DNA of 34,688 bases from Rhodobacteraceae bacterium UBA6273 (GTDB lineage Bacteria; Pseudomonadota; Alphaproteobacteria; Rhodobacterales; Rhodobacteraceae), in NCBI GenBank assembly GCA_002440625.1, contig DJUV01000080.1, forward strand, positions 1 through 34,688. The letters are read 5' to 3'. Both the position numbers and the translations under genes were made by a program. Of the stretch, positions 17,023 to 25,062 are shown piece by piece. How positions within the stretch are numbered: position 1 is the first letter of the stretch; the number at the start of each line of letters is the position of its first letter. The notes under the pieces are model-generated. The model searched no databases, was not told the origin of the DNA, and saw only the letters and a list, made by a program, of their open reading frames with translations.

Positions 17023-18501
17023 TCAGAGGAAGGCTGTTTCCTCGAAACTGCGCAGCTTGCGGCTGTGGATGCGCTCAAGCGGCATCTCGCGGATCCGCTC
17101 CATCGCCCTCACGCCGATCAAAAGATGCCGTTCCACCTGGGTGCGGTAGAACTCCGTCGCCATGCCGGGAAGCTTCAACTCGCCGTGCAGCGGCTTGTCG
17201 GAAACACACAGAAGCGTGCCGTAAGGAACCCGGAACCGGAACCCGTTCGCCGCGATGGTGGCGCTTTCCATGTCAAGCGCGATGGCGCGGCTCTGGCTCA
17301 GCCGCTGCACCGGGCCGGTCTGGTCGCGCAGTTCCCAGTTGCGGTTGTCGACGGTGGCCACCGTCCCCGTCCGCATGATGTGCTTCAGTTCAAAACCGTC
17401 AAGCTGGGTGATCTCCGCCACCGCTTCCTGAAGCGCGATCTGCACCTCGGCCAGTGCTGGAATTGGCACCCAGACCGGCAGGTCATCATCGAGCACCTTG
17501 TCCTCGCGCAGATAGGCATGGGCGAGCACGAAGTCGCCAAGGCTCTGGCTGTTCCGAAGGCCGGCGCAATGGCCGACCATCAGCCAGGCATGGGGGCGCA
17601 GGACCGCGATATGGTCCGTCGCCGTCTTGGCGTTGGATGGGCCGACGCCGATGTTGACCAGCGTGATTCCCTGCCCGCCGCGGCGCTTCAGGTGATAGCT
17701 CGGCATCTGCGGCAGACGCGCCAGATGACCGAACTGGCCGTCGGGCGTCGTGATTTCGGTATTCCCCGGACCGACGAAGGCCGTATAGCCAGAGGTCGGA
17801 TCACCCAGCGCGGCGCGGGCGAAGGCCTCGAACTCATCGACGTAGAACTGGTAGTTGGTGAAAAGCACGTGGTTCTGGAAATGCGCCGGGTCGGTTGCGG
17901 TGTAATGGGCAAGCCGAGCCAGCGAATAATCCACCCTTTGCGCCGTGAAGGGCGCGAGATGCCCCGACCCGTCAGGATTTGATTTCGCGGTGCCGTTGAC
18001 GATGTCGTCGCTGGTCGTCGCCAGATCCGGCACGTCGAAGATGTCGCGCAAAGGAAAGTCGAGCACGCCTTCCTGCGGTACCGCCATGCTGCTCCCTGAA
18101 ACCGCGAAATGCACCGGGATCGGCGTATCGCTGGGGCCGACGACGACCGGCACGCCGTGGTTCCTGATGAGAAGGTCAAGCTGCTGGACGAGGTAGTGGC
18201 GGAAAAGATCGGGCCGGGTGATCGTGGCGGAATAGGTTCCCGGAATCGCCAGGTGGCCGAAGCTCAGCCGGCTGTCGGCCTTGGCATGGGAGGTCGTGGT
18301 GATGCGCACTTCCGGGTAGAAGGCCCTCACCCGCGTCGTCGGCCTCTGGCCGCGCAGCGTCCGCGAGAAGCAGCCGACGAGAAAGCTCGTCGCCTGGGCA
18401 TAAAGCGCCTCTAGCCGGCTTACTGCCGCCTCGGCGTCCATGAAGGGTTCGGGTGCCGGCATCGGCGGCATCAGGACGGCAAGCTGCTCAGGGCCGGTCA
18501 T
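17023..18501 (-). CDS. amn: AMP nucleosidase
   Basis: A 492-residue cytoplasmic enzyme that hydrolyses AMP to adenine and ribose 5-phosphate, controlling adenylate pools. The N-terminal half carries the family's regulatory domain (for example RAFYPEVRITTTSHAKADSR cut at its first part, and GTYSATITRPDLFRHYLVQQ). The C-terminal half is a nucleoside-phosphorylase fold with VNIGVGPSNAKTATDHIAVL, LMVGHCAGLRNSQSLGDFVL, and ALDMESATIAANGF, whose Glu is expected to bind the ribose. It ends with a strongly typical HSRKLRSFEETAFL. The length matches the family. It is followed by HU, but the promoter-sized gap and HU's own ribosome-binding site suggest separate control. Confidence 0.96.
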   Translation of the reverse strand: MTGPEQLAVLMPPMPAPEPFMDAEAAVSRLEALYAQATSFLVGCFSRTLRGQRPTTRVRAFYPEVRITTTSHAKADSRLSFGHLAIPGTYSATITRPDLFRHYLVQQLDLLIRNHGVPVVVGPSDTPIPVHFAVSGSSMAVPQEGVLDFPLRDIFDVPDLATTSDDIVNGTAKSNPDGSGHLAPFTAQRVDYSLARLAHYTATDPAHFQNHVLFTNYQFYVDEFEAFARAALGDPTSGYTAFVGPGNTEITTPDGQFGHLARLPQMPSYHLKRRGGQGITLVNIGVGPSNAKTATDHIAVLRPHAWLMVGHCAGLRNSQSLGDFVLAHAYLREDKVLDDDLPVWVPIPALAEVQIALQEAVAEITQLDGFELKHIMRTGTVATVDNRNWELRDQTGPVQRLSQSRAIALDMESATIAANGFRFRVPYGTLLCVSDKPLHGELKLPGMATEFYRTQVERHLLIGVRAMERIREMPLERIHSRKLRSFEETAFL

Positions 18502-18641
18502 TCATCGCTCCGTGGGACCGGCATGACGAAAGCAGAGCGCCGCGGGTGGCGGCGTATCCGCTGAGATCAAACCGGAAATCGGGAAGGGTCACTGTCATGC
18601 GCGAAAGTGTCAGAACACCCGCCCGCCCGCAAGGGTCCGCG

Positions 18642-20054
18642 TCACCTCGCGGCAAGACCGAGCTTGGCAAACCCCCGCGCCGCGAGCCGCGCATGCAGTG
18701 CCTCGGCTGTCGCGGTAAGCCCGTCGTCATGCGACCCGGCCGGCTTTTCCCGGACCGGCTTCAGTTCGGCGGCAGCCTCGGGCGGCACGCCAATCCGCTC
18801 GGCCACGGCGCGCCAGACAGCGGGATCGGCGCTCAGCGCCTCATACGGGACGAAGATCACGTTCGCTGCCCCCGCCTCGGCCTTGTCGAGCGCCGCATAG
18901 GTGTCGGCCCAGAGCCTCAGCCAGTAGTCGATCGTCATCGGATCGCCCGTAACCTCGGACCCGAAGCGGAAGGGCCGGTGCGTTGCGCCGAATTCGTGAT
19001 GGCCAAGCCAGGTCATGTAGTCGCGGGTGAAGGCATCGGCACCCAGAAACCGCTGATGCTGCGCCAGAAGGCTCTGCGCATGATCGAGCGGCTTTCGAAG
19101 CGGCACGAGGAAAATCGCCTTCGGCATCGCCGCCGCGAGGGACGGCAGCCGCAGGATGTTGTTGTTGTTCTTCGAGACATAGCGCCCGGTGCCGGTCTTC
19201 TTCAACACCAGCCGCATCAGGTCGCGGTAGCCGCCGATCTGGTCCGCGTCCGGCTCATGCGGCGAAAGCCCGTCGGGAGCGATGTAGTCGCCACCCGCGA
19301 AGACCCGCCAGTAGACCTCGTCCAGCGCCTCGGGGCTTTGGGTATCGACGAGGATGCCGTCGCCATGGGCGCGCTCGGCCTTCTCGCCCGCCTCATGGCC
19401 CTTCCTGCTGATCTGCGCCCAGGTATTCGGCGCAAGGACAAAGGGCATGTCGGCATAAGTCAGCGACCCGAAGGCGCCGGTCCGGTGAATCTCCCGCATC
19501 AGGATAGTGCTGCCAGCCCGCGCCAGCCCGGTGACGAAGACATGCCGCCCGCTGTCTTCCGGCGCGGATTTCAGGAAGCGCGCCTTTTCGATGTCATGCA
19601 GCATCTCGGCCAGGGGGCCAAGGGCGAGACGGTGGAGAAAGCGGTCGGTCGCGGAATACTCCGCCGACGACCCTGCCCCCTTTGCGGCGGGCTTGCGGAT
19701 ACGGAACATGACATAGCCGATCGACACCACACAGAGGACAAGGATGACGAGCGGGCGCAGAAGCTCTTCCGTCCAGGCACCGAAGCCGCCGGGATAGATG
19801 AAGCCCAGAAGCGCCACCGGCAGAAGTGCGAAGCACAACATCAGGAAGAAGATAACGGAGCCCTTGCCGATGATAAGGCTGTAGCGCGGCAGCACGGCTT
19901 CTTTCCAATGGTCGGAAATCCGCCTGCTGGTCAGGACCTTGCCCGACTTCCGCGCGGTCGCCGTCACCCGCGTGATCGTCGGGATCAGCGGCAGGCGCAG
20001 GAACGCCTCGCTGGCCAGCACACCCGCGATCACGACATAGAGCCAGAGGATCAT
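18642..20054 (-). CDS. Membrane-anchored sulfotransferase-family protein
   Basis: A 470-residue protein. The N-terminal 120 residues hold about three hydrophobic segments (2-20, 64-86, 98-118). The rest is a sulfotransferase domain facing the cytoplasm, expected to use PAPS. The 5'-phosphosulfate loop is FVTGLARAGSTIL (173-185), and FLVPLRKPLDHAQSLLAQH fits the 3'-phosphate-binding helix. A run of four Asn (YVSKNNNNILRLP) occupies the acceptor side. The start lies one base after the stop of the 78-residue membrane protein, so the pair is co-translated. Such enzymes sulfate surface polysaccharides or lipids; the acceptor here is unknown. PAPS-synthesis genes are not in this window. Confidence 0.82.
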   Translation of the reverse strand: MILWLYVVIAGVLASEAFLRLPLIPTITRVTATARKSGKVLTSRRISDHWKEAVLPRYSLIIGKGSVIFFLMLCFALLPVALLGFIYPGGFGAWTEELLRPLVILVLCVVSIGYVMFRIRKPAAKGAGSSAEYSATDRFLHRLALGPLAEMLHDIEKARFLKSAPEDSGRHVFVTGLARAGSTILMREIHRTGAFGSLTYADMPFVLAPNTWAQISRKGHEAGEKAERAHGDGILVDTQSPEALDEVYWRVFAGGDYIAPDGLSPHEPDADQIGGYRDLMRLVLKKTGTGRYVSKNNNNILRLPSLAAAMPKAIFLVPLRKPLDHAQSLLAQHQRFLGADAFTRDYMTWLGHHEFGATHRPFRFGSEVTGDPMTIDYWLRLWADTYAALDKAEAGAANVIFVPYEALSADPAVWRAVAERIGVPPEAAAELKPVREKPAGSHDDGLTATAEALHARLAARGFAKLGLAAR

Positions 20055-20055
20055 C

Positions 20056-20292
20056 TTACTTGGCGGCTTTTTCGCCCGAGGCAGGCTTGGCGGGTTTGCC
20101 CTTGCCCTTCAGCATCCGCTTGATCGGATAATAGACCACCGCGACGATGGCGAGAAAGATTGCGCTGATCACGCCGAGAACTGACGCGACCGCGCCGGCG
20201 CCGACCCCCGGGCCGATATAGGCCACCGCGTCTGAGGGCTGCATCGCAAGAATGGCCGCCGCGACAAGGAGGGGAATGAAGCTTCTCTGCAT
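20056..20292 (-). CDS. Small membrane protein with YIGPG motif, function unknown
   Basis: A 78-residue protein I cannot assign to a characterised family. It has a signal-like N-terminus (about 1-24, cleavage plausible after DAVA), then YIGPGVGAGAV (25-35), one strong membrane helix (about 36-56), YYPIKRM, and a short basic lysine-rich tail (KGKGKPAKP). Small proteins with an AYIGPG start followed by one helix are seen near sulfotransferase and surface-polysaccharide genes, which fits the sulfotransferase starting one base later. The ATG at 20292 has GGAG about 12 bases upstream. It may anchor or stabilise the sulfotransferase in the membrane; that is inference. Confidence 0.72.
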   Translation of the reverse strand: MQRSFIPLLVAAAILAMQPSDAVAYIGPGVGAGAVASVLGVISAIFLAIVAVVYYPIKRMLKGKGKPAKPASGEKAAK

Positions 20293-20634
20293 GAAACGAT
20301 TTGCTCCGACCTTCAGCCATGGTTGCGGCGGACAACCGTCCTGGACTCGCGACCCGAGAATGACAGATAACCCCGCGTGAAGCAAAGTCCTTGCGGCGTC
20401 GCTGCGCGCGAATGGCCGGCCGAACGATGGCAATAGTGGATCAAAAGCCCTGACCGAACAGGAATTGTTCCTGAATTGCGCGCAGTATCAGGTGTGCCAC
20501 CTCCTGACACTGACTCATCCCCGGGAACCAAACCGCCCATCTGCCCGGATGAGGCTCGGAGCCTCCGGCCGCGGGACTTTCATCCAGCCGCGACCGGAGC
20601 GCGATAGTCACCCATGCCGATCCGCGCGGATGAG
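20293..20634. other. 342-bp gap without a gene, containing several dyads
   Basis: This lies between the ABC ATPase stop and the small membrane protein start, both on the minus strand, so it should hold the end of the importer transcript and the promoter of the sulfotransferase pair. Visible elements: CAGGAA-TTG-TTCCTG (20459-20473), AGGTG-TGC-CACCT near 20490-20502, GAGGCT-CGG-AGCCTC (20551-20565) and ATCCGCGCGGAT (20620-20631). None is followed by a T-run in the right direction. Reading frames crossing it look like shadows. No RNA gene recognised. Confidence 0.5.
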
Positions 20635-21717
20635 CTACCGCCCATCCGCGAGAAACACCGCGTCGGCTGCATTGATGTCGAGCTTCACCTGCGTTTCCGG
20701 CAGGAAAACCTGATCCCCGGAACGGTGCGGCTTGTCGACCACCATTTCCGTCCCGGCACATTCTACCAGATAGCGCATCTGGCTGCCGAGGAACTCGCAG
20801 TGACGCACGGTGCCGGGCAGAGTGGTCGGCGTCGACCTTGCGGTGAGGGATATGTTCTGCGGCCTGAGAACGATGGCCCCGGTCCCTGTCGCGGCGCTGC
20901 TCAACTGGATCGCCTCGCCCGAAAGAGACACGAAGCGGACACCGTCCCCTGCCCGTTCGACCCGGCCTTCAAGGATGTTGGCGGTGCCGAGGAACCGCGC
21001 GACGAAAAGGTTGACCGGATTGTCGTAAAGCTCCTGTGGCGTGCCGACCTGCTGGATCACGCCGCCGTCCAACACCGCCATGCGGTCCGAGGTGGTGTTG
21101 GCCTCTTCCTGATCATGGGTGACGAAGATCGTCGTCAGGCCAAGCTTGCGCTGCAAGGCCAGGAGTTCCCTCCGCATCTGCACCCGAAGCCCGGCATCGA
21201 GGTTCGACAGCGGCTCGTCCAGCAAAAGCACCTTCGGCTCGATCACCACGGTCCGCGCGAGCGCGATCCTTTGCTGCTGACCGCCCGAAAGCTGGTTGGG
21301 CATGCGGTCGGCCAGATGGGACAGGCCGACGAGGTCAAGTGCGTCGCCCACCCGTCGGCGGATCTCGGCCGGGGCGGCCTTGCGTTCGCGCAGGCCGAAA
21401 GCGACATTTTCTCGCACCGACATATGCGGCCAGAGCGCGTAGGACTGGAACACCATGCCGACGTCGCGCTGCCAGGGCGGCAGACCCGCCACGTCGCGAC
21501 CGCCGATCGAAATCTCGCCCTGCGGGCGCGGGCCGAACCCGGCGATGGCGCGCAGGAGCGTGGATTTTCCGGAACCGGACGGCCCGAGGAAAGCGAAGAA
21601 CTCGCCCGGACGGATGGTGAGGTTAACCCCGGTCAGCACCTTCGTCGGCCCGAAGGACAGGTGGAGGTCGCGGATCTCGATGCCCGCCAGCCCGGATTGC
21701 ACCATGTCGTTTTGCAT
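20635..21717 (-). CDS. ABC transporter ATP-binding protein (iron/phosphonate/organophosphate type)
   Basis: A 360-residue ATPase energising the permease encoded just upstream. Walker A GPSGSGKST (45-53), Q-loop VFQSYALWP, signature LSGGQQQR (143-150), Walker B LLLDEPLSNLD and switch histidine in FVTHDQEEA are intact. A C-terminal TOBE-like domain (about 250-360) follows. I start at ATG 21717 because AAGGAG lies at ideal spacing, rather than at 21738, one base after the permease stop, which lacks a good site. It belongs to the FbpC/AfuC/PotA-like group. It is the last gene of the importer unit. Substrate is inferred from the linked Pgt-like sensor, not from this subunit. Confidence 0.94.
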   Translation of the reverse strand: MQNDMVQSGLAGIEIRDLHLSFGPTKVLTGVNLTIRPGEFFAFLGPSGSGKSTLLRAIAGFGPRPQGEISIGGRDVAGLPPWQRDVGMVFQSYALWPHMSVRENVAFGLRERKAAPAEIRRRVGDALDLVGLSHLADRMPNQLSGGQQQRIALARTVVIEPKVLLLDEPLSNLDAGLRVQMRRELLALQRKLGLTTIFVTHDQEEANTTSDRMAVLDGGVIQQVGTPQELYDNPVNLFVARFLGTANILEGRVERAGDGVRFVSLSGEAIQLSSAATGTGAIVLRPQNISLTARSTPTTLPGTVRHCEFLGSQMRYLVECAGTEMVVDKPHRSGDQVFLPETQVKLDINAADAVFLADGR

Positions 21718-21739
21718 GTGATGAACTCCTTCAAGCATG

Positions 21740-23491
21740 TCAGTGCTCGCGCCCCGAGGTGCGCATTTTCTTGTCCCGCTCGATTATGATCTGCGACAGG
21801 ATCGTGCCGATGGCCACGATCACGACCGCAAGTATCCCGAGCGCCGCCCCCGCCCCACGCCCCGATGGCGTCTGCATGAACAGGTAGATGCCATAGGCAA
21901 GCGGACTGTCGCGTTCGGCCGAGACCAGCATGATCGTTGCCGAAAGCTCGACCGAGGCGGTGGCAAAGCTGGTGACAAAGCCGGCGAGGATGCCGCCAGA
22001 CATCAGCGGCACCACGATCTTGCGGATGGTGCGCATCTTGGTGGCGCCAAGGCTTTCGGCGGCTTCCTCGAGCGCCAGGCTGACCTGCTGGAGTGCCGCC
22101 ATGCAGGCCCGAAGCGCATAGGGCAGACGGCGGATCGTCAGGGCGATGGCGATGATGACCCACCAGCTTGCCAGGGGCTTGTCGATGAAGGGCACGTCAA
22201 CGCTCTGGAATGTGCGCAGATAGCCGATCCCGAGCACGACACCCGGCACCGCAAGCGCCGCCGTCGCCAGATAGTCGAGCCACTTCCGCCCGGCGATCCC
22301 GGTCCTGAGCACGATATAGGCGATCGCCGTGCCAAGGATCACGTCCAGCGTGGCGGCGATGCCGGCGTAGAGCAGCGTATTGGCCACATAGCCTTGCGAG
22401 CTTTCCCACATCCGCGCGTAGTTGGCCAAGGTGTAGCCATCCGGCAGCGGCGCGAAGGACCAGATCGTGCTGAGCGACAGGAGGAGAAGCCCCAGATGCG
22501 GCGACAGCACCAGCGACAGGATGAAGAACACCACCGCATAGGCCATCACCTTCTCGCGCGGCGCGAGGTCGCGCTTGGCCAGGCCACCGCCGCCCTTCTG
22601 CACCGTGGCATAGTCCTTGCCGCGCATGACGAGGAACGAGGCCCAGAGCGACAGGATAGAAAAGGCGACGAGGATCACCGAGATCACATAGCCCATCGGG
22701 TCACTGATCCCGACCGAGGTGATGCGCAGGTAGGCCTGCGGCGCCAGCATGTTGTTGACGTTGAGAAGAAGCGGCGTGCCGAGATCGTCGAAAACCTTGA
22801 TGAAGACCAGCGCCGCCCCGGCGACATAGCCCGGCGTTGCCAGCGGAAAGACGATGCGGCGGAAAAGCCGCAGCCCGTGCGCGCCAAGGTTCTGGGCCGC
22901 TTCTTCCATCGACCGGTCGATGTTGCGAAGACTGGCCGACAGGTTGATGAGGATGAACGGAAAATAGTGGATCGACTGCACAAGGATCACGCCGTTCAGC
23001 CCCTCCATGAAAGGGATGGAGATGCCGAAGCGATCGCGCAGGAGAAGGTTGATTGTCCCGTTCCGGCCAAAGATCAGCTGCATCGCCACCGCTCCAACGA
23101 AGGGCGGCATGATGAGCGGGATGAAGCCCAGGCTCTGGATCAGCATCGAGCCGCCGAAGTTGAAGCGGGTGGTGATGTAGGCCAGGGGCAGCGCGATGAT
23201 GGTGGCGACCACGACCGACACCGCCGATACGTAGAACGAATTCACGAAGCTTTCGCGAAACAGGCTCGTCGCGAAGAAGTCGCCGAAGTTCTGCAGGGTC
23301 AGCGTGCCGCTTGACGGGTTCTGGAAGGCGACGTGAATGACCTGGAGCACCGGAAAGATCAGGAAGCCGATCAGGAAGATAGCGATGATAACGCCGGTCA
23401 GCGCAACCGGGTTCAGCCGGGGAAAAAGAAAGGCCGGCAAGCGGTTGGCAAGAGTCGGCCGGCGCGCGGCCACGTCGGGTTGTTGGCTCAT
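21740..23491 (-). CDS. ABC transporter permease with two fused permease domains
   Basis: A 583-residue inner-membrane protein with about twelve helices in two halves, as in FbpB/AfuB-type permeases, so one polypeptide forms the whole channel. Each half carries an EAA loop contacting the ATPase: EEAAQNLGAHGLRLFRRIVF in the first and EEAAESLGATKMRTIRKIVV in the second. The central linker is rich in charged residues. The start at 23491 (MSQQPDV) is chosen over a frame extension reaching 23548 because an AGGA site precedes it and the N-terminal cytoplasmic tail has normal length. It lies 99 bp after the binding-protein stop, across two hairpins, and one base before an alternative start of the ATPase gene. 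Confidence 0.94.
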   Translation of the reverse strand: MSQQPDVAARRPTLANRLPAFLFPRLNPVALTGVIIAIFLIGFLIFPVLQVIHVAFQNPSSGTLTLQNFGDFFATSLFRESFVNSFYVSAVSVVVATIIALPLAYITTRFNFGGSMLIQSLGFIPLIMPPFVGAVAMQLIFGRNGTINLLLRDRFGISIPFMEGLNGVILVQSIHYFPFILINLSASLRNIDRSMEEAAQNLGAHGLRLFRRIVFPLATPGYVAGAALVFIKVFDDLGTPLLLNVNNMLAPQAYLRITSVGISDPMGYVISVILVAFSILSLWASFLVMRGKDYATVQKGGGGLAKRDLAPREKVMAYAVVFFILSLVLSPHLGLLLLSLSTIWSFAPLPDGYTLANYARMWESSQGYVANTLLYAGIAATLDVILGTAIAYIVLRTGIAGRKWLDYLATAALAVPGVVLGIGYLRTFQSVDVPFIDKPLASWWVIIAIALTIRRLPYALRACMAALQQVSLALEEAAESLGATKMRTIRKIVVPLMSGGILAGFVTSFATASVELSATIMLVSAERDSPLAYGIYLFMQTPSGRGAGAALGILAVVIVAIGTILSQIIIERDKKMRTSGREH

Positions 23492-23514
23492 GATGTCAGT
23501 CCTGGATGAAAAGT

Positions 23515-23580
23515 GCGCGGGGTCGCGGATGAGGGCAGCCCCGCGCAAGTGGTGTCGTCCATCCCACCGATGACGACACC
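23515..23580. repeat. Two stem-loops between binding-protein and permease genes
   Basis: GCGCGGGG (23515-23522) pairs with CCCCGCGC (23539-23546). GGTGTCGT (23551-23558) pairs with ACGACACC (23573-23580), extended inside by CATC/GATG with one bulged C. No T-run follows on the minus strand, so these are more likely mRNA-stabilising or partial-termination structures that raise binding-protein expression over permease, as in other ABC operons. Confidence 0.6.
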
Positions 23581-23590
23581 TGCGAGCGCG

Positions 23591-24919
23591 TCACATGCCG
23601 GCGGCTTTGTCCGCCAGTTCGCGCGCCTTGGCATAGTTGGCCACGACCATCGCGTCCCACTTCTGCTCAAGTTCGGCCTGGCGCGCCTCGATCTCGTCGC
23701 CCTGCTCCTTGCGGACCTTGGTGAAGACCGCCGTGAACTGCGGGTCCATGCTTTCGGCCTCGGTCACGGGCATCGCTTCGATCAGCGCGCGGGCCTCGGC
23801 GATCAGAGCCTTGGCTTCGGCATTGTCGCCTGCGGCGTGCTTGGCTTCGGCGGCCTGAACGGCTTTCACCGCGGCGCGCAGATCGTCCAGCCGATAGGTG
23901 ATCATCACATCGAAGAGCGCGCTGACGACGTAGTAGCGCGCGCCCGAAACATCGACGTCGAACTTTACCGCCGAGCCGATCGAATTGTCGGTGAAGGGAT
24001 TGGGCAGGCCCTCGGGCGCCTTGGCATAGGTCGCCGGATTGACCGGCAGACGCATGATCGCCGGGTCGAACAAGGTCTCCTGTCCTTCCTCCGACAGAAG
24101 GTAGGAAACGAAGGCCTTGGCGCCGGCCTCGTTCGGGGCCTTGGCGACGATGCCGACGTTCGCCGGGACAAGCGCCGTGACGGTCGGATAGGCGAACTCG
24201 ACCGGGAACCCTGCGGCCTTGGAAGAGTAGGCGAAAAAGTCGATGACGATGCCAAGGCCGAAGTTGCCGGTGTTGACCCCGTCGGGCACGCCGAAGGAGC
24301 GTTCCGTCACGCTGGCGAAGTTGCCGGCGATCCACTTCCACTCCGCCCAGCCCTTGTCCCAGCCTTCCCCCTGCAACACGGTTTCGACCGTGAGATGAGT
24401 CGTGCCGGACCGCGAGGGCGAAGACATGCCTACATGGCCGAAGTACTCGGGCTTTCTCAGGTCAGACCATTCCTTGGCGGGGGCAAGCTTGTTGGCCTCG
24501 AGGTAGCGGGTATTCCACATGATCCCGTAGCCGGATGCGGCAAAGCCGTAATAGAACCCATCGGGATCGTTGACCGGATAACCGCCCACCGCGTCCGCGA
24601 TGCCCGCCGTCGACAGCGCCGCCTTCAGCAGTAGCCCGTCCTTCTTCAGCACTTCGAAGGCGTCCGGGGCCGAGGCCCAGAATAGATCGGCCGTGTTGTT
24701 CGAGGCGATCTCCTTGATGTATTTGACGCCCGACGAGGTGCTCTTGTTCAGGACCTCAAGGTCATACTCCGGGTATTTGGCCTCGAAGGCCTTTTCGATA
24801 ACGGCCGTCATCTCTTCGGGAAACGACGTGACCACGACGACCGGGTCGGCCGCATAGGTCGCCGTTGCGAGAGTTGCGAGCGCCGCCGTCGCGACGGCCC
24901 CGCGGAATGTGTTGCGCAT
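23591..24919 (-). CDS. ABC transporter periplasmic binding protein, paralogue of the sensory binding protein
   Basis: A 442-residue exported binding protein that should feed the adjacent permease. The signal peptide ends around TYAA (residues 21-24). The fold is that of iron/phosphonate/sugar-phosphate binding proteins: LEVLNKSTSSG, DLFWASAPDAFEVL, and VGMSSPSRSGTTH (163-175), a serine-rich loop typical of ligand contacts. It is about 100 residues longer than usual for the class (about 340); the extra C-terminal part (about 345-442) is alpha-helical and charged. Extensive similarity to the protein at 28279-29589 (SAPxAFE, PSRSGT, RSFGV-DG, IDF) shows recent common origin. GGGAGG precedes the ATG. 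First gene of the importer unit. Confidence 0.93.
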   Translation of the reverse strand: MRNTFRGAVATAALATLATATYAADPVVVVTSFPEEMTAVIEKAFEAKYPEYDLEVLNKSTSSGVKYIKEIASNNTADLFWASAPDAFEVLKKDGLLLKAALSTAGIADAVGGYPVNDPDGFYYGFAASGYGIMWNTRYLEANKLAPAKEWSDLRKPEYFGHVGMSSPSRSGTTHLTVETVLQGEGWDKGWAEWKWIAGNFASVTERSFGVPDGVNTGNFGLGIVIDFFAYSSKAAGFPVEFAYPTVTALVPANVGIVAKAPNEAGAKAFVSYLLSEEGQETLFDPAIMRLPVNPATYAKAPEGLPNPFTDNSIGSAVKFDVDVSGARYYVVSALFDVMITYRLDDLRAAVKAVQAAEAKHAAGDNAEAKALIAEARALIEAMPVTEAESMDPQFTAVFTKVRKEQGDEIEARQAELEQKWDAMVVANYAKARELADKAAGM

Positions 24920-24993
24920 GGTATCCTCCCTTGCACGTTTCGTTGGCATTGCCGAAGCGTTAGGGGGCGAAGTCATGCGAAGCAAATTATTGC

Positions 24994-24999
24994 TTTATA
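24994..24999 (-). promoter_or_regulatory. -10 element of the importer promoter
   Basis: TATAAA on the minus strand lies in the only strongly AT-rich stretch of this region (about 24981-25019), 75 bp before the binding-protein start. A -35-like CTGACA is 21 bp away, too far for a good constitutive promoter, which suits an activator-dependent one. The inverted repeat at 25020-25058 would cover about -33 to -71. AGCAA-ATTA-TTGCT (24981-24994) overlaps the likely start site and could be a second operator. Confidence 0.5.
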
Positions 25000-25019
25000 A
25001 CGAAAATATTGAAAGATTC

Positions 25020-25058
25020 GTGTCAGTTCCGACACGCCCTGTGGGTCGGAACTGACAC
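25020..25058. promoter_or_regulatory. Perfect 14-bp inverted repeat, likely regulator binding site
   Basis: GTGTCAGTTCCGAC (25020-25033) and its exact complement GTCGGAACTGACAC (25045-25058) flank an 11-bp spacer. Each arm with its neighbouring bases is also nearly palindromic (GTGTC-N6-GACAC), so there are effectively two copies of one 16-bp site, as expected for dimer pairs of an NtrC-family regulator. It starts four bases after the regulator stop, so it could alternatively be a terminator stem, but no T-run follows. Position beside the TATAAA favours an activator site. Confidence 0.68.
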
Positions 25059-25062
25059 AGGC

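Noticed and set aside
18488..18598. Possible 36-residue leader peptide overlapping the amn start
   Set aside because: No ribosome-binding site and no adenine- or phosphate-related codon pattern; probably chance.
18453..20123. 556-residue plus-strand reading frame
   Set aside because: Antisense to the sulfotransferase; low-complexity Arg/Gly/Pro-rich translation typical of the opposite strand of a GC-rich gene.
21718..21738. Upstream ATG of the organophosphate-type ABC ATPase
   Set aside because: It abuts the permease stop but lacks a good ribosome-binding site; the next ATG at 21717 has AAGGAG at ideal spacing.
21737..23314. 525-residue plus-strand reading frame rich in Arg, Asp and His
   Set aside because: Antisense to the fused permease; the charged composition is what hydrophobic codons give on the other strand.
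24920..25062. Sigma-54 promoter for the importer
   Set aside because: An NtrC-like regulator suggested one, but no GG-N10-GC pair in good context is present and the regulator lacks GAFTGA.
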